Assembly (NCBI GenBank): GCA_021797025.1
Contig: JAKAAK010000219.1
Location: 1 to 5,263, forward strand
Reading direction: 5' to 3'
DNA: 5,263 nucleotides
DNA from: Thermoplasmata archaeon
GTDB lineage: Archaea > Thermoplasmatota > Thermoplasmata > Thermoplasmatales > Thermoplasmataceae
Both the position numbers and the translations under genes were made by a program. Below, piece by piece: positions 1 through 5,263 of this stretch (positions are counted from its first letter, which is position 1; each line of letters starts with the position of its first letter). The notes beneath the pieces are model-generated. The model was given only the letters and a program-made list of their open reading frames with translations. It was not told where the DNA came from and did no database searches.

Positions 1-131
1 TCTGATTTTATTCTTCTGAGCACCTCTGTCATCTGCGTGTATTTATCTGCCTTGAGTTTGTAGGACTTCCAGAATGCACCGTCCTTATCATTATATTTCT
101 TTATATTCACGGTTATTTCTTTTTCTTCCAT
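1..131 (-). CDS. sdhB: Succinate dehydrogenase iron-sulfur subunit (SdhB), N-terminal fragment, cut by window edge
   Basis: Only the first 43 codons and two bases of the next are present; the gene continues beyond base 1. The reading frame opens with ATG at 131-129, directly after the sdhA stop. The translation begins MEEKEITVNIKKYNDKDGAF and continues with a W-K-S-Y-K-L-K pattern and then T-Q-M-T-E-V-L-R-R-I-K. This resembles the beta-grasp N-terminus of the 2Fe-2S domain of SdhB/FrdB proteins: strand, acidic turn, second strand, then the helix leading to the ferredoxin cysteines. The cysteines lie outside the window. In the family, SdhB passes electrons from the SdhA flavin through three Fe-S clusters to the membrane quinone site. 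A GGTG-type Shine-Dalgarno lies in the last sdhA codons, six bases before the ATG. The call rests on position after sdhA and on the fold pattern; the fragment alone is short. Confidence 0.85.
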   Translation of the reverse strand, partial: MEEKEITVNIKKYNDKDGAFWKSYKLKADKYTQMTEVLRRIKS

Positions 132-1826
132 TTAATACACCCTCGCTTCAGGTTTCCACCTTGTATATGTTACAGGCTTATATGATATTTTAATTTCATC
201 ACCTGCTAGATAGGTTAATGTATGCTTCATCCAGTTCTTGTCATCCCTTGCTGGATAATCATCCCTAAAGTGGGCACCCCTTGTTTCAGTTCTGTTGAGT
301 GCTGCAGTGGCCATAGTATATGCAACATCCAGCATGTTTCTGGTTTCCAGTGCATTGAATAATTCAGTATTATAGTTAGATGTTTTATCTGTAACATACA
401 TGGATCTTGCCCTTACCCTTAAATCCTTTATTTTTGAAACAGCCTCTGCCAGTTTGTCGTTGTCCCTGAATATACCCACATTATCCCACATTATATCCCT
501 GAGTTCCTCTGTCAGGACACCGAAGTGTTCTCCGGTTTCTCTCTTGATATAAGCATAGGCAGCGTCTATTATTGGCTCCACGTTGCTGTTTGTCTCAACG
601 TTTTTATGTGTCTTCAGGAATTCTACCATTGTGTTTCCCGTTTCCCTCCCATATACCACCGTTTCCAGGAGAGAATTGGAACCGAGCCTGTTTGCTCCAT
701 GTACAGACACACAGGCAGATTCACCTGCAGAAAATACACCATTTAAATCGTGATTTGTTCCGGTGGTATCCACATCTATACCGCCCATGAAATAATGCTG
801 TGCAGGCCTTACAGGTATCATTTCCTCAGAAGCATCCACACCGGAGAAATTCTTCGCAGCATCGTATGCCAGGGCAAGTCTTTCTATTATATACTTCTTG
901 CCTAGATGCCTTAAATCAAGTCCCAGGTAACCACCTTCAAAGCCCCTGCCCTCTCTTATTTCGATGGTCATTGACCTTGATACTATATCTCTGGGTGCCA
1001 GGTCGAATTTATGTGGAGCATATTTTGCCATAAATCTTTCGCCCTTATTGTTCTTTAATATAGCGCCCTCTGCCCTTGCAGCCTCGCTGATAAGGATATC
1101 CGATGGATAGAGCCCGGTGGGATGGAACTGCACAAATTCAGGATCCTTCAAAGCAACTCCGGATCTTAAGGCTATGCCCTGCCCGTCTCCTGTATTAATA
1201 TAGCTGTTTGTTGTGTGTTTGTACATCATTCCTATTCCGCCGGATGCAATCAGCAGTGCCCTGGATTTCAGATATATGGGATTCAATGTTTTCATTTCCA
1301 TTGCAACGAGTCCGTTGACATTATTTCCTTCCTTTACTATATCCAGAACATAGTATTCATTATAATATTCTATGTTTTTGAATCCTGTTGAATGTTCAAA
1401 CAATGTATGTAAAAGTGCCATACCGGTTTTATCTGCGATGAATCTTGTTCTTGGATATGTCTGTCCACCGAAATATCTCAGTGCAATCCTTCCGTCCGGC
1501 TGCCTGTTGAAAGGAGCTCCCCATGCATCCAGAAGGTTTACTATATCTCCTGATTTCTTTGATAATAATTCAGCTGCATCCTGATCCACAAGATAGTCGC
1601 CACCCTTTACCTCATCATAGGACATGAAATCCGGATCATCGTTTGGATCTGAATTTCCCATTATATATGCCGCTATGCCACCTTCTGCAGCGGCTGAATG
1701 CGACCTTGTAGGAAACACCTTTGAAACAACAGCCACTGAAAAACCTGCAGCCGCAACGATATTGGCAGCCATTAAACCTGCCAGACCTCCTCCTAAAATA
1801 ACTGCATCATATTCTTTTTTTTCCAT
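132..1826 (-). CDS. sdhA: Succinate dehydrogenase flavoprotein subunit (SdhA)
   Basis: The protein has 564 residues, close to the usual 560-590. It oxidises succinate to fumarate and reduces its bound FAD, as the catalytic subunit of complex II on the cytoplasmic face of the membrane. Visible motifs in order: the Rossmann FAD motif GGGLAG (12-17); the [11 protein letters not shown] segment with His43 in the position of the covalent FAD attachment; FHPTGL (234-239) and the following E-A-A-R-A-E-G active-site helix; APRD with Arg279 at the proton-shuttle arginine position; HYFMGG with His344 and [10 protein letters not shown] with Arg380, both substrate-binding; and the family C-terminal signature [10 protein letters not shown] (516-525) followed by RDDKNW. 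The start ATG (1826-1824) sits just before the FAD motif and follows GGTGGT at a seven-base spacing. mdh lies 71 bases upstream and sdhB starts immediately downstream. A fumarate reductase is possible by sequence, but the neighbouring mdh favours a TCA-cycle role. No truncation or missing key residue is seen. Confidence 0.97.
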   Translation of the reverse strand: MEKKEYDAVILGGGLAGLMAANIVAAAGFSVAVVSKVFPTRSHSAAAEGGIAAYIMGNSDPNDDPDFMSYDEVKGGDYLVDQDAAELLSKKSGDIVNLLDAWGAPFNRQPDGRIALRYFGGQTYPRTRFIADKTGMALLHTLFEHSTGFKNIEYYNEYYVLDIVKEGNNVNGLVAMEMKTLNPIYLKSRALLIASGGIGMMYKHTTNSYINTGDGQGIALRSGVALKDPEFVQFHPTGLYPSDILISEAARAEGAILKNNKGERFMAKYAPHKFDLAPRDIVSRSMTIEIREGRGFEGGYLGLDLRHLGKKYIIERLALAYDAAKNFSGVDASEEMIPVRPAQHYFMGGIDVDTTGTNHDLNGVFSAGESACVSVHGANRLGSNSLLETVVYGRETGNTMVEFLKTHKNVETNSNVEPIIDAAYAYIKRETGEHFGVLTEELRDIMWDNVGIFRDNDKLAEAVSKIKDLRVRARSMYVTDKTSNYNTELFNALETRNMLDVAYTMATAALNRTETRGAHFRDDYPARDDKNWMKHTLTYLAGDEIKISYKPVTYTRWKPEARVY

Positions 1827-1832
1827 GAAATT

Positions 1833-1838
1833 ACCACC
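1833..1838 (-). promoter_or_regulatory. Shine-Dalgarno sequence of sdhA
   Basis: On the minus strand the six bases GGTGGT precede the sdhA ATG by seven bases. They complement the anti-Shine-Dalgarno CACC of archaeal 16S rRNA. A strong site at normal spacing implies that sdhA is translated from an mRNA with a leader, as expected if it is reached by read-through from mdh. mdh and pdxS have no such site. Confidence 0.6.
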
Positions 1839-1840
1839 AG

Positions 1841-1852
1841 TATATATTTTTT
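1841..1852 (-). promoter_or_regulatory. Possible TATA box in front of sdhA
   Basis: The minus strand reads AAAAAATATATA, a good archaeal TATA-like run. Its centre is only about 20 bases before the sdhA ATG. That is slightly too close for the usual 24-27 base TATA-to-start distance unless the left part of the run is used. It may be an internal promoter giving sdhA extra transcripts independent of mdh, or simply AT-rich intergenic DNA. The Shine-Dalgarno lies between it and the ATG, which would be lost in a leaderless transcript from this box. Confidence 0.3.
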
Positions 1853-1865
1853 ATGTTAGTATGAA

Positions 1866-1903
1866 ATAAAATATAAAATTTTTGATTAACACTGTTTTCA
1901 GTG
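1866..1903 (-). terminator. Possible weak terminator or attenuator after mdh
   Basis: A perfect five-base inverted repeat, CACTG-AAAA-CAGTG on the minus strand (1903-1890), spans the mdh TGA stop. About ten bases further along that strand is a T-rich tract, ATTTTATATTTTATTT. Archaeal termination mainly needs T-rich runs, so this could end part of the mdh transcripts before sdhA. The stem is short, and the sdhA Shine-Dalgarno suggests that read-through still occurs. Confidence 0.35.
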
Positions 1904-2866
1904 AGATGCAAAGTAGTCATCGGCCAGTTTGCAATTCTTATTCACAGAGTCGACGCTTTTAATCCATTCCTTTGCATCCCCCTCACTGAACTCAAGGTCA
2001 TATATTTCCTCAACCCCGTGTTTGCCGATTTTTATTGGAACTCCGATGAATTTATTGCTTATTTTATACTTCTCGGCATGTTTGCCGGTAAGGTAAGCAG
2101 CACAGGGAATTACCCTTTTCTCATCGTTTATCACTGATTCAACCATGACAGATATGGATATGGAAGGTGCATAGAATGCAGTTCCTGTTTTATAATAATT
2201 CAGGATTTCTCCACCGCCGAATCTTGTTCTCTTTATGATTTCATCGATCTTTTCCTTGCTGAGTAGATTGGAAATCGGTATTCCTGAGACACTGGAATAA
2301 TGTATGAATGGAACCATATCATCACCATGTCCACCGATAACAAAGGCATTGACATCTCTTACTGAAACATCGAGGGCCTCTGCCAGAAATGTTCTGAATC
2401 TTGAGCTATCCAGTGAACCACCGAGACCTATTACTCTCTCCGGGCTGATTCCAGATGCCTTCTGAAGTGCATATGCCATTATATCTGCCGGATTTGTTAC
2501 AGCTATAATAATTGAATCCGGTGAGTATTTCTTTATCTGCTCTCCAACATCTTTCATTATCCCTATATTTTTTACTAGAAGGTCATCCCTGCTCATGCCA
2601 GGTTTTCTTGCCAGGCCTGCAGTAACAACTATAACATCAGACCCTTTCAGATTCTTGTATACCGTGGAATCCTGAGTGCAGAATCCCTGCAACTTGCAAT
2701 CAAAACCGAAATGCGGAGCTCCCTCCTGAATATCCAGTGCCTTTCCCTGTGCTACTCCGTCAACAATATCAAAGATTTTGATATCTGCAATATCCTTAAT
2801 AGCCAGAACCTGTGCCACACTTGCTCCTACTGCTCCTGCGCCAATAATAGAAATCGTTTTGTCCAT
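1898..2866 (-). CDS. mdh: NAD-dependent malate dehydrogenase, LDH-like type
   Basis: This 322-residue cytoplasmic enzyme interconverts malate and oxaloacetate with NAD, in the TCA cycle. The N-terminal Rossmann motif GAGAVGAS is at 9-16, and Asp33 at the end of the second strand indicates preference for NAD over NADP. The mobile substrate loop ARKPGMSR carries Arg87 at the position that is Gln in lactate dehydrogenases, which marks it as a malate enzyme; Arg93 is the second substrate arginine. VTNPADIM (123-130) holds the conserved Asn125. LDSSRFR gives Asp153 and Arg156, and GGHGDDMVP gives the catalytic His180, so the Asp-His relay and the carboxylate-binding Arg are all present. The length is normal for the LDH-like MDH group. 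The ATG is fixed by the Rossmann strand, which starts at residue 4. No Shine-Dalgarno is seen; a TATA-like box about 27 bases upstream suggests a leaderless mRNA. sdhA follows 71 bases downstream on the same strand, so the two are probably co-regulated. Confidence 0.95.
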   Translation of the reverse strand: MDKTISIIGAGAVGASVAQVLAIKDIADIKIFDIVDGVAQGKALDIQEGAPHFGFDCKLQGFCTQDSTVYKNLKGSDVIVVTAGLARKPGMSRDDLLVKNIGIMKDVGEQIKKYSPDSIIIAVTNPADIMAYALQKASGISPERVIGLGGSLDSSRFRTFLAEALDVSVRDVNAFVIGGHGDDMVPFIHYSSVSGIPISNLLSKEKIDEIIKRTRFGGGEILNYYKTGTAFYAPSISISVMVESVINDEKRVIPCAAYLTGKHAEKYKISNKFIGVPIKIGKHGVEEIYDLEFSEGDAKEWIKSVDSVNKNCKLADDYFASH

Positions 2867-2887
2867 GATATGATATAGTCATTAAAA

Positions 2888-2899
2888 TTAAATATTTTT
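2888..2899 (-). promoter_or_regulatory. TATA-like box of mdh (divergent promoter, left arm)
   Basis: The minus strand reads AAAAATATTTAA, centred about 27 bases before the mdh ATG. This is the spacing at which an archaeal TATA box would start transcription at or next to the start codon, giving a leaderless mRNA. No GGTG or GGAG motif lies between the box and the ATG. The region is AT-rich, so the exact box is uncertain. Confidence 0.5.
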
Positions 2900-2944
2900 G
2901 TATTAACCTGAAAGTATTCGGAATTTTTAAAAAGCTCTGATAAA

Positions 2945-2955
2945 GCGTATATATG
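2945..2955 (+). promoter_or_regulatory. TATA-like box of pdxS (divergent promoter, right arm)
   Basis: The run GCGTATATATG is centred about 26 bases before the pdxS ATG, the expected archaeal TATA-to-start distance for a leaderless transcript. The purine-rich AAAGCG just before it could serve as the BRE for transcription factor B. There is no Shine-Dalgarno between the box and the ATG. A 10-bp palindrome, TTTTTAAAAA (2924-2933), lies about 22 bp further upstream; it could be an operator or merely AT-rich sequence. Confidence 0.55.
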
Positions 2956-2976
2956 TAATAATGATAATGTTCTATT

Positions 2977-3969
2977 ATGTTGGATCTTAAGAATATGAAA
3001 TTCGGCGATGAACTTTTAAAACGTGGTTTTGCAAAGATGACCAAGGGTGGTGTTGTTATGGATGTAACCAATGCAGAACAGGCTAAAATAGCAGAGAAGG
3101 CGGGAGCAGTTTCTGTAATGGCTCTGGAAAGGGTTCCATCCGATATAAGGGCACAGGGTGGTGTGGCGAGAATGTCTGATCCCTTAAAGGTAAAGGAAAT
3201 CCTTGACGCAGTTTCAATACCAGTAATGGCCAAGGTCAGAATAGGCCATCTCAGCGAGGCTTCAATACTTGAATCGCTTGGAGTTGATATGCTGGATGAA
3301 AGTGAGGTTCTCACACCGGCAGATCCGTTTTACCATATAAACAAAAAACTTTATAAAGTACCGGTAGTTTGCGGGGCCAGAACTTTCCCGGAGGCAGTCA
3401 GGAGAATATTTGAAGGTGCTGCAATGATTCGAACAAAGGGAGAAGCGGGCACCGGCAATATAATAGAAGCGGTTAGGCATATAAGAACGGTAACCGATGG
3501 AATATACATATTGAATTCACTTACAAACGACGAATTATTTAATATTGCAGAAAATATGTCCAAGAGTTATGTTACCCTACGGGAGTTGACATCAGAGGAC
3601 CTCTACGGTGAATCAGGCAAAATGCCATATAATAACGTTTATTACGGAATGGATTTCAGGGAAATATCAAACGAAATATTTAAGGTAATAAAGGAAATCA
3701 AACATCTGAAAAGATTGCCCCTTGTTAATTTTGCCGCAGGTGGAATTGCAACACCTGCTGATGCTGCACTCATGATGAAAATGGGTATGGATGGTGTATT
3801 TGTAGGCAGTGGAATATTCAAATCGCAGGATCCACAAAAGATGGCGAATGCTATAGTAGATGCCACAGAAAATTTCGAAGATTACAAACTGCTTGGTGAT
3901 ATTTCCTCCGGCCTTGAGGGAATGCATGGACTGGACATATCAGAAATAGAGAAATTACAGAATAGATAA
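2977..3969 (+). CDS. pdxS: Pyridoxal 5'-phosphate synthase subunit PdxS (lyase/synthase)
   Basis: PdxS condenses ribose 5-phosphate, glyceraldehyde 3-phosphate and ammonia into PLP in the cytoplasm; the ammonia comes from PdxT through a tunnel. The 330-residue (beta/alpha)8 barrel carries Asp29 (VMDV), Lys86 (AKVRIGH) and Lys154 (RTKGEAGTG), which match the three catalytic residues of the Bacillus enzyme (Asp24, Lys81, Lys149). [10 protein letters not shown] and GGVARMSDP near 49-69 are family signatures, and [14 protein letters not shown] (251-264) with FVGSGIF (275-281) forms the phosphate-binding end. Compared with bacterial forms of about 294 residues, some 36 extra residues lie roughly at 200-236, as in other archaeal PdxS proteins. 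PdxS normally forms a dodecamer. The ATG follows a TATA-like box at leaderless distance. pdxT follows after 14 bases, so the pair is an operon. All key residues are intact. Confidence 0.97.
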   Translation: MLDLKNMKFGDELLKRGFAKMTKGGVVMDVTNAEQAKIAEKAGAVSVMALERVPSDIRAQGGVARMSDPLKVKEILDAVSIPVMAKVRIGHLSEASILESLGVDMLDESEVLTPADPFYHINKKLYKVPVVCGARTFPEAVRRIFEGAAMIRTKGEAGTGNIIEAVRHIRTVTDGIYILNSLTNDELFNIAENMSKSYVTLRELTSEDLYGESGKMPYNNVYYGMDFREISNEIFKVIKEIKHLKRLPLVNFAAGGIATPADAALMMKMGMDGVFVGSGIFKSQDPQKMANAIVDATENFEDYKLLGDISSGLEGMHGLDISEIEKLQNR

Positions 3970-3977
3970 GGAATGAT
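3968..3977 (+). promoter_or_regulatory. Ribosome binding site of pdxT
   Basis: AAGGAATGAT overlaps the pdxS stop and ends six bases before the pdxT ATG. Its TGAT, together with the upstream AGGA, partly complements the archaeal 16S rRNA 3' end. The match is imperfect. It supports internal initiation at pdxT on a shared pdxS-pdxT mRNA. Confidence 0.4.
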
Positions 3978-3983
3978 ACAACA

Positions 3984-4556
3984 ATGAAGATCGGTGTACT
4001 GAATATTCAGGGCGATGTTTCAGAGCATTTCCAGATGATAAAGCATTTACATGGAAAATATAATGTTGACCCTGTAAACGTTAAAACCATTGAAAACCTT
4101 CATGGACTTTCAGGTCTAATTATACCCGGTGGCGAGAGCACGGTGATATACAAAATCCTCAAGAAATCAGGTATGTATGAAAAAATTTATGAAATGGCCA
4201 GATCGGGAATGCCTGTAATGGGAACCTGTGCCGGTGCCATACTTCTTTCCAGCGATACCGGAGATAGCAGGGTAAATGGTATGAACCTTATAGATATAAC
4301 AATAAAGAGAAACGCTTACGGCAGGCAGATTAACTCATTCATAAAATCCATCAACATTGAAGATATCGGGAATTTCAATGCTGTTTTTATAAGAGCACCC
4401 GGAATAGAATTACCGGGCAATTCTACGGTCATGGCCACTGTGAATGGTAGCCCTGTCATGGTCAGGGAAGATAATATACTTGCAATGACGTTCCACCCTG
4501 AACTCACCGGAGATAACAGAATACATGAATATTTTGTTTCCATGATTGATCATTGA
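3984..4556 (+). CDS. pdxT: Pyridoxal 5'-phosphate synthase glutaminase subunit PdxT
   Basis: PdxT hydrolyses glutamine and channels the ammonia to PdxS; it is active only when docked on PdxS. The 190-residue protein is a class I glutamine amidotransferase of normal length (about 190-200). The start MKIGVLNIQGDVSEH is the typical N-terminus with its first beta strand. PGGEST (48-53) is the glycine-rich oxyanion-hole segment. GTCAGAI holds the nucleophile Cys82, and FHPEL holds His171 and Glu173, completing the Cys-His-Glu triad. RNAYGRQ (109-115) is the PdxT-specific signature that distinguishes it from HisH and other amidotransferases. The gene begins 14 bases after pdxS, which matches its role as the partner subunit. 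The triad is intact, so the complex should be able to use glutamine. Confidence 0.97.
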   Translation: MKIGVLNIQGDVSEHFQMIKHLHGKYNVDPVNVKTIENLHGLSGLIIPGGESTVIYKILKKSGMYEKIYEMARSGMPVMGTCAGAILLSSDTGDSRVNGMNLIDITIKRNAYGRQINSFIKSINIEDIGNFNAVFIRAPGIELPGNSTVMATVNGSPVMVREDNILAMTFHPELTGDNRIHEYFVSMIDH

Positions 4557-4576
4557 AATTAATTTGAAAAAATTAG

Positions 4577-4582
4577 TTATAT
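4577..4582 (+). promoter_or_regulatory. Possible TATA box before the small membrane protein gene
   Basis: TTATAT, preceded by the A-rich GAAAAAATTAG, is centred about 22 bases before the ATG at 4602. This is close to the spacing of the pdxS and mdh boxes. It suggests that the small gene starts its own, possibly leaderless, transcript rather than simply extending the pdxST mRNA. The 45-base gap after pdxT holds no clear hairpin terminator. Confidence 0.35.
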
Positions 4583-4601
4583 CATTTTATGATCTGGAAC
4601 A

Positions 4602-4802
4602 ATGAAAAATAGTACTGTTAAAAATTTGATAAGGTCAAATGTCATTATAGGAGTTATTACAGTTATTTTCGTTATATATATAATTTCCAATTTCAAATTT
4701 TATCTGGCCAATGTTTTATTAATTGACGTTCTCGCAGTCATCCTTGGCATGTCGTTTGCCTTAACCATGTTTCTGTGGGTTATTGGAATAACAAAGGCTT
4801 AA
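4602..4802 (+). CDS. Small two-helix membrane protein of unknown function
   Basis: I do not recognise this 66-residue protein. It has two strongly hydrophobic stretches, at about 13-30 and 36-63, joined by a short turn containing F-K-F-Y. The positive charges (Lys2, Lys7, Arg11, and Lys65 at the C-terminus) lie at the two ends, so by the positive-inside rule both termini are probably cytoplasmic, forming a hairpin. An aspartate (Asp42) lies inside the second helix, which is unusual for a purely structural segment and may be functional. There are no cysteines or metal-binding motifs. It begins 45 bases after pdxT and ends 22 bases before the ATG of the DUF296 gene, so co-transcription with the latter is plausible. 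Codon use (many ATA, ATT and TTA) fits the neighbours. The open frame is short, but its clean membrane topology and fit between neighbours make it likely to be real. Confidence 0.7.
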   Translation: MKNSTVKNLIRSNVIIGVITVIFVIYIISNFKFYLANVLLIDVLAVILGMSFALTMFLWVIGITKA

Positions 4803-4824
4803 TATGGCTTTTTAATTGCAAACT

Positions 4825-5241
4825 ATGCAGGATAATATTGAAAATAACATAATAGTTGCTAAGTTCGATGCAGGTGAAGATGTGATTCAAAATTTAAACA
4901 AACTTGTTGATAAATATAAAATAAAATCCGGTTTTATAGACATGGGCATCGGAATGGTAAAGGACCTAAAAATTGGTTACTGGAATATAAATAAATACGA
5001 GGAACTGACCATAGTTGAAAGATGTGAGCTTGTTGCATTTCATGGTTCCATTGCCGATGACGAGAACAGGTTTCATATACATATAGGAGTTGCAAGGAAG
5101 GATCATCAGCTTTACGGGGGGCATTTCTTCAGTGGTGTTGCAGATCCCTTGATGGAGATAAAAATTACAAAATTTGAAACGGTTAAATTTACCAGAAAAT
5201 ATAATGATAAATCAACCCTCAAGGAGCTGAATATAAAATAA
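4825..5241 (+). CDS. PCC/DUF296-domain protein
   Basis: The 138-residue protein consists almost entirely of one PCC (plants and prokaryotes conserved, DUF296) domain. Its markers are AGEDVIQNL (16-24), the K-S-G-F-I-D-M-G-I-G segment (34-43) followed by a LKIGYW strand, FHGSIA (72-77) with His73, the HIH pair (84 and 86), and GGHFFSG (98-104) with His100. In solved prokaryotic members the conserved histidines have been seen near bound metal, and the fold forms trimers. The biochemical role is unknown. In plants the domain accompanies AT-hooks in nuclear DNA-binding proteins, but no AT-hook is present here, so the common database name 'DNA-binding protein' is not supported. I chose ATG 4825 over the in-frame TTG at 4816 because ATG is the stronger codon, the family usually starts just before the first strand (N-N-I-I-V-A-K-F), and neither start has a Shine-Dalgarno. 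It follows the small membrane protein by 22 bases. Confidence 0.85.
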   Translation: MQDNIENNIIVAKFDAGEDVIQNLNKLVDKYKIKSGFIDMGIGMVKDLKIGYWNINKYEELTIVERCELVAFHGSIADDENRFHIHIGVARKDHQLYGGHFFSGVADPLMEIKITKFETVKFTRKYNDKSTLKELNIK

Positions 5242-5263
5242 ATTATTGAAATTATATGAAAAT
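5242..5263 (+). other. AT-rich end of window, no gene assignable
   Basis: Only 22 bases remain after the DUF296 stop. They are AT-rich and contain an ATG at 5256 with two further complete or partial codons, too few to judge as a start. No hairpin or strong T-run terminator is present before the edge. Confidence 0.4.

Noticed and set aside
1624..1869. An open frame of 81 codons on the plus strand opposite the sdhA N-terminus
   Set aside because: It lies antisense to the FAD-binding motif of sdhA, and its composition is explained by the complement of conserved Gly/Ala codons.
2796..3314. A 172-codon open frame on the minus strand overlapping the start of pdxS and the intergenic region
   Set aside because: It is antisense to conserved pdxS codons, has low-complexity Ser/Thr/Ile content, spans both promoters and matches no family I recognise. 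It is a shadow frame.
3667..3927. An open frame of 86 codons on the minus strand inside pdxS, rich in Cys and His
   Set aside because: The Cys and His residues are by-products of reading the complement of Gly/Ala/Met-rich pdxS codons. There is no start signal, and the pdxS frame is strongly conserved.
4556..4565. A 10-bp palindrome, AAATTAATTT, just after the pdxT stop, considered as a terminator or operator
   Set aside because: It is entirely A/T, has no loop and is not followed by a strong T-run. Such palindromes are expected by chance in AT-rich intergenic DNA.
1..5263. A new defence, mobile or repeat-based system
   Set aside because: No transposase, integrase, nuclease, toxin-antitoxin pair, long repeat or CRISPR-like array was seen on either strand. 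Apart from the 66-residue gene, all coding regions belong to known families, mostly of core metabolism.

Overview
This 5.3 kb window is compact, AT-rich chromosomal DNA, most likely from an archaeon of the Thermoplasmatales type (Ferroplasma/Picrophilus/Cuniculiplasma-like). The reasons are heavy use of ATA for Ile and AGA/AGG for Arg, TATA-like boxes lying about 20-27 bases before several start codons (as expected for leaderless archaeal transcripts), an archaeal-length PdxS of 330 residues, and archaeal-style SdhA and malate dehydrogenase. The lineage is inferred from these traits; no search was run. No mobile element, CRISPR array, tRNA or rRNA is visible.

Left half, minus strand, transcribed right to left: mdh (malate dehydrogenase), then sdhA (flavoprotein of succinate dehydrogenase), then the first 43 codons of sdhB (iron-sulfur subunit), cut by the window edge. 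These are TCA-cycle enzymes; SDH also feeds electrons to the membrane quinone pool. The mdh start has a TATA-like box at the leaderless distance and no Shine-Dalgarno (SD) sequence. sdhA and sdhB both have GGTG-type SD sequences, which suggests that they are internal genes of an mdh-sdhAB operon. A small hairpin plus T-rich tract at the mdh stop could partly separate mdh from sdhA.

Right half, plus strand: a 110-bp divergent promoter region separates mdh from pdxS-pdxT. These encode the synthase and glutaminase subunits of the DXP-independent pyridoxal 5'-phosphate (PLP) synthase. All catalytic residues are recognisable, so the cell should make vitamin B6 itself. After pdxT come an unrecognised 66-residue protein with two membrane segments and a PCC/DUF296-domain protein with the family's conserved histidines. 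These two are close together and may be co-transcribed; any link to PLP synthesis is only positional.

Most of the window is conserved housekeeping metabolism. The points most worth a second look are the leaderless/SD pattern that marks operon boundaries, the PdxS insertion, the zero-base sdhA/sdhB junction, and the small membrane protein paired with a DUF296 protein.
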